DNA from: DATDTB01 sp035291025
Lineage (GTDB): Archaea; Iainarchaeota; Iainarchaeia; JAFGOX01; DATDTB01
NCBI GenBank assembly: GCA_035291025.1
Contig: DATDTB010000076.1
Location: 1 to 26,185, forward strand
Direction: 5' to 3'
DNA: 26,185 nucleotides
Positions 6,340 through 12,426 of the stretch are shown here, piece after piece. How positions within the stretch are numbered: the first letter of the stretch is position 1; the number at the start of each line of letters is the position of its first letter. The position numbers and the translations under genes are program-made. Below the pieces are notes generated by a model that was not told the DNA's origin, did no database searches, and was given only the letters and a program-made list of their open reading frames with translations.

Positions 6340-7533
6340 TCACTCCTTTTTCTCCCCCGCAGCGGGCTGCCTTGACAGGAAGTCCAGTAATTCAACGCGT
6401 TGTTCTTCCATTTCAACTGTCGGCTTTTCGTAAACGTAGTCAAAGAAGGCGTCGGGCCTGTCGGGCGTGATTGCAAGGAACTCTTGAACGGCTTTCTCGA
6501 CTTCTGCGCTGCATTTTTCCAATAACGCCGCCTCGTCCCTTTCACTCCAAGCCTTTTTCACAAGCAAGTGCTTCCGCAACCTGTCGACTGGGTCGCGCTT
6601 GGCCCAGTACTCGACTTCCTTGGCGTCGCGGTAACGCGTCGCGTCGTCAGAGGTAGTGTGGTCGCTGCGCCTGTATGTAAAGGATTCAATGAAAGTCGGC
6701 CCGCCGCCGCTGCGCGCCTTGTCCAAGGCGTACTTTGTAGCGGCGTAAACAGCGAAAACGTCGTTGCCGTCCACTTGAATTCCCTCAAAGCCGAAGGCAA
6801 TCGCTTTCTGCGCAAGCGTCTTCGCGCCAGTCTGCCTGTGCCTTGGAACGGAGATGGCCCACTGGTTGTTTTGGTTGAAGAACACCACGGGGGCCTTGAA
6901 GGCGCCGGCGAAATTCATTGCCTCCAGGCAGTCCCCCTCGCTCGTGGCTCCATCCCCGAAGTACACAATGAAGGCCTTGTTTTTTTCGCCCAAGAGCTTG
7001 GAAGCCCACGCGGCGCCGACTGCGTGAAGCGTTTGAGTGGCAACCGGGACGGCGATGCTGAAACAATTCGTTTCGGGCGCGAAAACGTGGCCGCGTTCGT
7101 CGCCGCCCCACATTTGCAGCTGCTGCTTCATTGACACTCCGCGGACCATCAGCGAAATCGTTTCACGAAACGCGGGAAAGAGCCAGTCCTGTTTCTCGAG
7201 CGCGAAAGCGCTTGCCACGTTGGAGGCTTCCTGCCCGAGGATTGAGGCAAAAGTTCCAAGTTTCCCGGTGCGCTGGAGGGCGAGCATTTTCTGGTCGAAG
7301 GCGCGGCCGAGGACCATCCAGTAATACATTTCCTTGACTTGTTCCATGGAAAGCTTTGGCATGGCCTTTGCGTTGGCTATTTTTCCTTCCTCGTTCATTA
7401 CTTGAAAGAGTTCAACCACGGGTTCCGTGATGAGGGGAAGGAACGCGTGCCTAGCACTGCGCGGGGCGCGCTTTTTTGACCGCTTTCGAGGCGCCTTTGC
7501 GGGAAAGCGCTTGGAGGCCTTTTTCTTATCCAT
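6340..7533 (-). CDS. pdhA: 2-oxoacid (pyruvate) dehydrogenase E1 component, alpha subunit, with basic N-terminal tail
   Basis: 397 residues. Thiamine diphosphate binding motif: GDGATSEGD at about 193 through NQNNQWA near 220. Other family landmarks are MVLGRAFDQKMLALQRTGKLGTF, GQEASNVASAFAL, VPVATQTLHAVGAAWA and the phosphorylation-loop-like YRRSDHTTSDDATRYRD. It pairs with the beta subunit to form the E1 heterotetramer. Odd feature: the first 28 residues are almost all Lys/Arg/Ala/Pro (MDKKKASKRFPAKAPRKRSK and on), absent from ordinary E1 alpha and possibly nucleic-acid or subunit binding. Its 3' end overlaps the alternative GTG start of the Nudix gene. The 5' side is 31 bases from the stop of the coiled-coil gene. 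Confidence 0.93.
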   Translation of the reverse strand: MDKKKASKRFPAKAPRKRSKKRAPRSARHAFLPLITEPVVELFQVMNEEGKIANAKAMPKLSMEQVKEMYYWMVLGRAFDQKMLALQRTGKLGTFASILGQEASNVASAFALEKQDWLFPAFRETISLMVRGVSMKQQLQMWGGDERGHVFAPETNCFSIAVPVATQTLHAVGAAWASKLLGEKNKAFIVYFGDGATSEGDCLEAMNFAGAFKAPVVFFNQNNQWAISVPRHRQTGAKTLAQKAIAFGFEGIQVDGNDVFAVYAATKYALDKARSGGGPTFIESFTYRRSDHTTSDDATRYRDAKEVEYWAKRDPVDRLRKHLLVKKAWSERDEAALLEKCSAEVEKAVQEFLAITPDRPDAFFDYVYEKPTVEMEEQRVELLDFLSRQPAAGEKKE

Positions 7534-7560
7534 TAAAACCAGGACTCGTAAAAGGGGTTA

Positions 7561-7573
7561 GTGATTAAAAAGG
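7561..7573 (-). promoter_or_regulatory. Possible internal promoter before pdhA
   Basis: Minus strand CCTTTTTAATCAC, preceded by an A-rich purine stretch that could be a BRE, is centred about 34 bases before ATG 7533. It overlaps the end of the upstream coiled-coil gene. It could give pdhA-nudix-pdhB-pdhC their own transcript. Confidence 0.35.
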
Positions 7574-8485
7574 TTTTTTCAACGGCACACCCTTTGCCTT
7601 CAAGGCCCGCAGCTTCAAAGACAAGACGAGGCGTTCGTCGGCCAGCTCGCCCGCCCGGCGGTGGTCCTTTTCTTCGCGGAGCCTGTCCTCCAAGCCAGCC
7701 AAGTCCGCCTGCCATTTCACGGACAGCCTGTGGAGGCGTTCACGCGAAGAAGAGAGCTCGCCGTTCAAGCCAACTAATTCGTCGTAGCGCCTTTGCTCGT
7801 AAGCGGACGCCACGCCGCCGGCCACGCGTTCGTCGAGTTCGTCCAGGCGCCTGCGCTCGCCTTCCGTCAAGCCGCGCAATTGCTCCAACTGGAACAATTT
7901 CCGCATTCCCTCCGAGCCCGCCACTGCGGCTGCGTGAGGGCTTTTGACGTCAACCAAGGGCCTTTCAACGCGCACAAGCACCAAGCCCTTCCCGCCCTTG
8001 GGGGCTGGCTTCGCGGGCTTTAACCCCTTTGCTTCAAGGTCTTGGACGCGCAACGACAAGACACTGAACTCGTACTCCAGCTTCCGCTTCTCTTCTTCTG
8101 GCAGCCCCTTTGACAACTGGGCCTGGATTTCCCGGATTCTTTCAACTGCCTCATTAAAGTAACGCGTGGCTTTTTCTCGCGCCGAGGGAACGTGCTTGGA
8201 AATCCTTGCAAAGTGCTTGTAGTCAGCAGCTTCCCAGTCCTCAATGTCTCCCCTCAAGGCCTTCCTGTGGAGGGCGCGGAGCCGGGCGCGTTCCTCGGGC
8301 TTCAAGTCCAATAAGCTTTCGACCTTGAAGCGCAAGTGCATTCCCTGCGAGCGCATTTTTGGCTTCAAGTGCGCCCTGCGCGCGCGGACCCAGTCATTCC
8401 GCGAAACGCCTTCTTCCTGCGGAACGGAAACGCCTTGCCCGCGCTTGCTCCTTGGAAGTCGTTTGCTTCTCTGCCTCGCGCTCAC
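7565..8485 (-). CDS. Hypothetical charged coiled-coil protein, downstream paralog of a tandem pair
   Basis: Not a family I recognise. 306 residues, very rich in Arg, Lys, Glu and Leu, with no signal peptide or membrane segment. It contains two related modules (about 55-158 and 190-303). Each starts with a helix of the type LFQLEQLRGLTEGERRRLDEL and ends with LSLRVQDLEAKGLKPAKP or LSLKLRALKAKGVPLKKP. The same two modules occur in the gene immediately upstream, for example PEEEKRKLEYEFSVLSLRV here and PEEKRKLEYALDHLSLRL there. The GTG start directly follows the stop of that gene with no gap. Position between lipA and pdhA suggests a link with the dehydrogenase complex, but this is only context. 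Confidence 0.75.
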   Translation of the reverse strand: MSARQRSKRLPRSKRGQGVSVPQEEGVSRNDWVRARRAHLKPKMRSQGMHLRFKVESLLDLKPEERARLRALHRKALRGDIEDWEAADYKHFARISKHVPSAREKATRYFNEAVERIREIQAQLSKGLPEEEKRKLEYEFSVLSLRVQDLEAKGLKPAKPAPKGGKGLVLVRVERPLVDVKSPHAAAVAGSEGMRKLFQLEQLRGLTEGERRRLDELDERVAGGVASAYEQRRYDELVGLNGELSSSRERLHRLSVKWQADLAGLEDRLREEKDHRRAGELADERLVLSLKLRALKAKGVPLKKPF

Positions 8486-9484
8486 TTATTCAATCCTCCC
8501 ACGGCGCCTGCGGGGCCTGGATTTCTTTGGAAATTCCTTGAAAGGCAGTCCCTTGTTGCGCAAGACGCTAAGCTTGTCTTGAGTCGCTGCAAGGCGTTCC
8601 TCAACGTCTTGCGCAGCAGACGCGCGTTCTTCCTTCCAAGCCTGGCTAATGACGGGGTCGTACAAGTCTTCAGCTATCTCCTGGTACCACTTTTCGTCTT
8701 TTGAAAGCTCCCTGAACAGTTTCTGCGCGTTCCTTCGGTTCCTTCCAAGTCTTTTTGCGAGCTTCCTGAGTCCGTGCAGTCTCGCCTTTTCCGCCTTGCC
8801 TGCCTTTTCCTGGAAAACTTTCTCGGCCAAGTCCTCGAACTCGGCGCGCTGCGCCGCATTCAGCCCGCGGTACTGCTCCAATTGGAACAATCGCTCCATG
8901 TTCCTGGAGGCGATAACGGATTCAATGTCCGCTTCGCGCTGCCTGAATTCCGGCGCCTTTACCCCACGCGCTGGAACAGGCTCGCCCAGAGGCTTCTGGA
9001 GCAAGGGCGGCCCTTCTTCTCTTGGCTTTCCGGGAAGGGACAACTTCAAGCCCTTGGCCTTGAAGGTTTGGAGGCGCAGGCTCAAATGGTCCAATGCGTA
9101 TTCGAGTTTCCGCTTTTCCTCGGGCGTCTTGGCGTTCGAGAGCGCGTTCCTTACAACGAAGAAAGCCTTCGCTAACTCAGTGTAATGCCTTCGCATGCGT
9201 TCGTAAACCTTGCCCGAGAGGACTTGCACGCTGTTCAAGGTTTCATACTCTAAAACGTCTTTGGGCGAAGCCTTGTCCCCCGCAATCCTGGAATGCAGTT
9301 CCTTGAACCGGGTAGCCTGGGACTTGCTTAGGCTGGAAAACAATTCGAGGCGCGCCAGCGCGTGCATGGTTGGCGAGGCGTTGAGCGCGTTCAAGTGCTT
9401 CCTCTTCTGCTCTTCCCAGCGCTTCAAGCCCGCGTTGCCGAACGCCAGGCGGGCGGGCCTTTGCCTTTTAGGAATATCAGGCAT
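8486..9484 (-). CDS. Hypothetical charged coiled-coil protein, upstream paralog of a tandem pair
   Basis: 332 residues from ATG 9484; a TTG three codons earlier is less likely. Strongly basic and helical, no known domain. It has two modules of the same family as its downstream neighbour: about residues 40-152, ending LSLRLQTFKAKGLKLSLP, and about 190-325, starting MERLFQLEQYRGLNAAQRAEFEDL and ending LSVLRNKGLPFKEFP. A Pro-rich linker (GKPREEGPPLLQKPLGEPVP) joins them. The last 12 residues are an Arg-rich tail (SRPRRRRGRIE). The gene begins 25 bases after the lipA stop and abuts the next paralog. A cytoplasmic scaffold or nucleic-acid-binding protein is plausible; no catalytic motif is visible. 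Confidence 0.75.
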   Translation of the reverse strand: MPDIPKRQRPARLAFGNAGLKRWEEQKRKHLNALNASPTMHALARLELFSSLSKSQATRFKELHSRIAGDKASPKDVLEYETLNSVQVLSGKVYERMRRHYTELAKAFFVVRNALSNAKTPEEKRKLEYALDHLSLRLQTFKAKGLKLSLPGKPREEGPPLLQKPLGEPVPARGVKAPEFRQREADIESVIASRNMERLFQLEQYRGLNAAQRAEFEDLAEKVFQEKAGKAEKARLHGLRKLAKRLGRNRRNAQKLFRELSKDEKWYQEIAEDLYDPVISQAWKEERASAAQDVEERLAATQDKLSVLRNKGLPFKEFPKKSRPRRRRGRIE

Positions 9485-9509
9485 TTGAAACAAACACCAC
9501 TATAGTCTT

Positions 9510-10421
9510 TTAGGCGCGAGCTTTTCTTAAAACGTTCTTTACGAAGAGTTCGCCGGCCTTGTACGAGCTTCGCACGAACGGCCCCGAGGCCACGAATAGA
9601 AAGCCCTCGCGTTCCGCGAGTTCCTTGTAGCGCGCGAACTTTTCAGGCGCCACGTATTCCTGCACGGGGAGGTGCCAGGAGCTGGGGCGCAGGTACTGGC
9701 CCATCGTGAGAATGTCAACGCCGGCGAAGCGCGCGTCCTTGAACGCCTTAACTAGTTCTTCCTCGGTTTCGCCAAAGCCTAGGATAAGAGACGTTTTCGT
9801 GTAAGTCTCGGGCGACGCCTTTTTCGCGAACTCAAGCACGGAAATGGACTGCGCGTAGTTGGCGCGCTTGTCGCGTATCACGCCTTGCAGGCGCTCGACT
9901 GTTTCCAGGTTGTGCGCGTACACGTCTGGTTTTGCGTCCAAGACCCTTTGCACCAATTCCGTGTTGCCCTGGAAGTCGGGCGTGAGCACTTCAACCAAAA
10001 TCGAGGAATCGCGTTTCTTGACTTCGCGCACGCAGTCCGCAAAATGCGACGCGCCTTGGTCCGGCAAATCATCGCGGTCAACCGAGGTTATTACTGCGTA
10101 GTCCAAACCCATTTCAGCTATCGCTTCCGCGAGCTTCCGCGGCTCTTCCGGGTCAAGCGGTTTTCCCTTGCCGGAGGCGTTGACTTGACAAAAACGACAA
10201 CCGCGAGTGCAAGTGTCGCCCATTACCATGAAAGTCGCGGTGCCCTCGTTGGCCCAGCACTCGGGAATGTTTGGGCAGTGAGACTCTTCGCAAACCGTGG
10301 TGAGCCCGCGGGAGTGCACGGCGTTCTTGATTTTTTGATGGCTGGCAAACTCTGCCTTGTGCTCTGGAGTGAAAGCCTTTATCTTGAGCCACTCCGGCTT
10401 GCCCAGCGACGCAACGACCAT
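9510..10421 (-). CDS. lipA: Lipoyl synthase, radical SAM enzyme
   Basis: LipA inserts two sulfur atoms into a protein-bound octanoyl group to make lipoate, here presumably on K43 of the E2 encoded downstream. 303 residues from ATG 10421, the usual length. The auxiliary [4Fe-4S] cluster cysteines are C44, C49 and C55 (CEESHCPNIPEC), the radical SAM triad is C71, C75 and C78 (CTRGCRFC), and the conserved RSSYKAGE serine motif starts at R284. A longer open frame reaching 10706 adds about 95 residues unrelated to LipA and crosses a promoter region, so it is rejected. It is the first gene of the lipA-pdh run. No octanoyltransferase or lipoate ligase is present nearby. Confidence 0.95.
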   Translation of the reverse strand: MVVASLGKPEWLKIKAFTPEHKAEFASHQKIKNAVHSRGLTTVCEESHCPNIPECWANEGTATFMVMGDTCTRGCRFCQVNASGKGKPLDPEEPRKLAEAIAEMGLDYAVITSVDRDDLPDQGASHFADCVREVKKRDSSILVEVLTPDFQGNTELVQRVLDAKPDVYAHNLETVERLQGVIRDKRANYAQSISVLEFAKKASPETYTKTSLILGFGETEEELVKAFKDARFAGVDILTMGQYLRPSSWHLPVQEYVAPEKFARYKELAEREGFLFVASGPFVRSSYKAGELFVKNVLRKARA

Positions 10422-10440
10422 TCCCCACAAAAGGCAGGGC

Positions 10441-10454
10441 GATTTATTAAATGC
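10441..10454 (-). promoter_or_regulatory. TATA box of the lipA-pdh run
   Basis: Minus strand GCATTTAATAAATC, centred about 27 bases before the lipA ATG at 10421, ideal for a leaderless archaeal transcript. It is divergent from the promoter of the VapB-type gene 30 to 50 bases away. Confidence 0.6.
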
Positions 10455-10483
10455 TTTTACAACGCTCAATGCAGGCGAAAACG

Positions 10484-10533
10484 TTAAATATTGTAAGGAT
10501 TGTAAGTATTGTAAAGATTTACAGGGCTTACAA
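10484..10533 (+). promoter_or_regulatory. Promoter with three 9-bp direct repeats, likely operator of the VapB-type gene
   Basis: TATA-like TTAAATAT (10484-10491) is followed by ATTGTAAGG (10490-10498), ATTGTAAGT (10499-10507) and ATTGTAAAG (10508-10516), three head-to-tail copies. An inverted copy of the core, CTTACAA, follows at 10527-10533. The repeats fill the space from the TATA box to the expected transcription start near 10513. Ribbon-helix-helix antitoxins commonly autorepress by binding such short repeats, so this is a likely operator (inference). Confidence 0.5.
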
Positions 10534-10549
10534 CTGGTGCAGTGGTAAC

Positions 10550-10747
10550 ATGGTAGAGTTGGCGGTGAAAAGAATTCCGGTTTCTGAAAAGGTTTGGATG
10601 GAATTGGGGGACATGAAGCGTGCTGGGCAGACTTATGACGAGCTTGTGAAAAGCTTGATAAAAGAATACAAGCAGAAAGCATTAGGTGACATGGTAAAAA
10701 AAGCACGCAATACGCGGTTCGTTAAAGTTGACACGAGTAAGTGGTAG
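10550..10747 (+). CDS. VapB-type / DUF7557-like antitoxin, apparently orphan
   Basis: 65 residues. MVELAVKRIPVSEKVWMELGDMKRAGQTYDELVKSLIKEYKQKA fits the archaeal VapB-like family in which a short beta strand (KRIPVS) is followed by two helices with the signature G-x-T/S-Y-D-E-x-V (ribbon-helix-helix dimer). The C-terminal tail (DMVKKARNTRFVKVDTSKW) would wrap a toxin. ATG 10550 is used: the longer open frame to 10451 passes through the repeat-bearing promoter. Such genes are normally followed by a PIN-domain toxin with overlapping start. Here only an 17-codon frame follows, then an AT-rich gap and a transporter. Confidence 0.7.
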   Translation: MVELAVKRIPVSEKVWMELGDMKRAGQTYDELVKSLIKEYKQKALGDMVKKARNTRFVKVDTSKW

Positions 10748-10794
10748 AGTTCATTGCAGTGATTAATCCTTCCCATTTGACAATTGAAGATTGA
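10741..10794 (+). pseudogene. Possible remnant of a VapC toxin 5' end
   Basis: A GTG overlaps the antitoxin stop (GTGGTAG), as a coupled toxin start would. The frame reads VVEFIAVINPSHLTIED then stops. VapC proteins often open with a hydrophobic strand such as EFIADTN, so the first six codons resemble one, after which similarity is lost. The rest of the gap to 10888 is AT-rich and carries a run of ten A at 10813-10822 (a T run on the minus strand) but no other gene. It may simply be chance. Confidence 0.25.
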
Positions 10795-10888
10795 ACAAAA
10801 AATACGGCTTCTAAAAAAAAAACAGCGCCCCACAACCAATTTAAGCCCCAGCAAGGCAGTTCGCTAGAGATACAACTCCTAGTCGGCG

Positions 10889-12103
10889 GTGTTTTTTTTG
10901 AATTTTTTTCTCTTCGGGAAAGGAGTCGAGTCAAACGCTGCAAAACTGCAGTGGATAATGTCGCTGCGGTGGTTCATGCTGGCAATGCCGGTAATAGTGC
11001 CCTTCCTTCAAAGCAATGGTTTGACTCTGGCGCAAGTCTTTCTCTTGGAGTCGTTTTTTGCGCTCTTCATTGTGGCGCTGGAAGTGCCAACGGGTTACTT
11101 TGCTGACTCGTTCGGGAGGAAGAACTCAATACTGTTTGGGTGCGTTGCCGGGGTCGCGGGGCTTGCGGGCTGGGCCGCTTCAAGCACTTTCAACGGCTTC
11201 CTGGCGTCAGAGTTGTTGCTGGCCCTGAGTTTCAGCTTCATTTCCGGCGCGGACTCGGCGTTGTTGTACGAGTCGCTGGCGCAAGTGAAAAAGGAAAAGG
11301 GTTACCTCCAAGCAGAAGGCAGGATAATGGCAGCGCACGGCATTTCAACCGCAACTGCAAGCGTTCTTGGCGGGTTCCTCGCGCTTTCAAGCCTGAGGCT
11401 CCCCTTCCAAGTCCACGCAGTTCTTTTAGTTTTGTCAATTCCCTTGGCGCTGTCATTGGTTGAACCGGAAAGGAAAAAAGCCCACGCTGGGGTTTTTGCA
11501 AGCTTCAGTGAAATGTTCAAGGCAGTAAAGTTCGCCTTGCACGAACACGGGCAGTTAAAGTGGTTGATTGCTTACTCGGCAGTCGTGAGCTCGGCGACTC
11601 TTACAATGGCGTGGTTCGCGCAGCCTTACTTTTTGGAAGTCGGGCTGCCTTTGGAGTGGTTCGGGTTAGTGAGCGCAGCCTTGCTGTTTTCAACAAGTTT
11701 TTTCTCGCACAACGCCCACAGGCTAGAGTCGTTCCTTGGCAAGAGAACAGCGCTGACTTCGCTCGTGTTCCTTGTCGTGCTGGGCTTTGCAGTACTTGCA
11801 TTCGTGCAAGCGCTTTGGGGCATTGCGTTCCTGTTGTTGTTCCATTTCGCGCGAGGATTCAGCAAGCCGGTGTTCAACAACTACGTGAACGAATTGCTGG
11901 AGTCAGGTAACCGCGCAACAGTTCTATCAGTCCAGAGCCTGCTGGAACGGCTGTTGTTCGCAGTCCTCGGGCCAGGGTTGGGGTTCGTTGCGGACGCGCA
12001 CTCCCTCCAGGGCGCCTTGCTTGCATGCGCTGCAGTGTTCCTGGTAATGGGGGTCACTGCATTGTTTTTCCTAAACAAGAGCAAGGCGCTGTCAAGCGCT
12101 TAA
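10889..12103 (+). CDS. Major facilitator superfamily transporter
   Basis: 404 residues with about 12 hydrophobic segments. The loop between segments 2 and 3 carries the MFS motif A, GYFADSFGRKNSILFG (about 69-84). A charged central loop (EPERKKAHAGVFASFSEMFKAVKFALHEHGQ, about 190-222) separates the two six-helix halves. Substrate cannot be told; this branch is common in archaea and firmicutes as putative efflux proteins. The start is GTG 10889 or TTG 10898. An ATG at 10958 would cut into the first membrane segment. A TATA-like CCAATTTAAG lies about 45 bases upstream. It converges on the zinc ribbon gene. Confidence 0.88.
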   Translation: MFFLNFFLFGKGVESNAAKLQWIMSLRWFMLAMPVIVPFLQSNGLTLAQVFLLESFFALFIVALEVPTGYFADSFGRKNSILFGCVAGVAGLAGWAASSTFNGFLASELLLALSFSFISGADSALLYESLAQVKKEKGYLQAEGRIMAAHGISTATASVLGGFLALSSLRLPFQVHAVLLVLSIPLALSLVEPERKKAHAGVFASFSEMFKAVKFALHEHGQLKWLIAYSAVVSSATLTMAWFAQPYFLEVGLPLEWFGLVSAALLFSTSFFSHNAHRLESFLGKRTALTSLVFLVVLGFAVLAFVQALWGIAFLLLFHFARGFSKPVFNNYVNELLESGNRATVLSVQSLLERLLFAVLGPGLGFVADAHSLQGALLACAAVFLVMGVTALFFLNKSKALSSA

Positions 12104-12223
12104 AGACAGTGGCAGGGGGAAAAAATCGAAATTCTTTCCTCAAGCGAGGGCTGCCGTAACGGCGTTAAATGGCCTTGTTATTGGCGCTGGAAGCATTCCC
12201 CATTGCCTTTCCCGGCAAAGTAT

Positions 12224-12370
12224 CTACATTACCGAGCTGGGTTCCTGAAGCAAGGGCCTTTGCCTTGGAGTGAAGCCGCAGTAAGAGCACGCGGTCTTTC
12301 CTTCCTTGGACATCATGACCCCCTCGCAGGCGGGGCAAATGCCTCGGGCGTCCTTTTTCTCGCCCGCCAT
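12224..12370 (-). CDS. Small zinc-ribbon protein, 48 residues
   Basis: A short frame found by reading the minus strand. MAGEKKDARGICPACEGVMM opens the protein, and the second knuckle is TACSYCGFTPRQRP. Four cysteines are arranged CPAC-x12-CSYC (residues 12, 15, 28 and 31), a classic two-knuckle zinc ribbon, followed by a short tail. The ATG at 12370 has a TATA-like box 28 bases upstream. Proteins of this kind act as small nucleic-acid or protein-binding adaptors; no specific role can be assigned. The bases between its stop and the transporter (12104-12223) hold only a weak hairpin (GCCGTAACGGC, 12153-12163). Confidence 0.7.
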   Translation of the reverse strand: MAGEKKDARGICPACEGVMMSKEGKTACSYCGFTPRQRPLLQEPSSVM

Positions 12371-12391
12371 TAAAAGAAAACGCTATACGTA

Positions 12392-12404
12392 GGGCATTTA
12401 AACC
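12392..12404 (-). promoter_or_regulatory. TATA-like box of the zinc-ribbon gene
   Basis: Minus strand GGTTTAAATGCCC centred 28 bases before ATG 12370. It lies in the 56-base gap between this gene and the stop of the upstream giant gene, and supports a real, separately transcribed small gene. Confidence 0.5.
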
Positions 12405-12426
12405 CCGCCCGTCTATTTAAAGGCCT

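Noticed and set aside
10422..10706. N-terminal extension of lipA
   Set aside because: The extra 95 residues are Cys/Ser/Pro-rich and unlike LipA, and they cross the promoter and VapB gene on the other strand. The ATG at 10421 gives the normal length with a TATA box 27 bases upstream.
10813..10822. Run of ten T on the minus strand as a terminator
   Set aside because: No minus-strand gene or RNA ends there; the nearest minus-strand start is lipA further down, so there is nothing for it to terminate.
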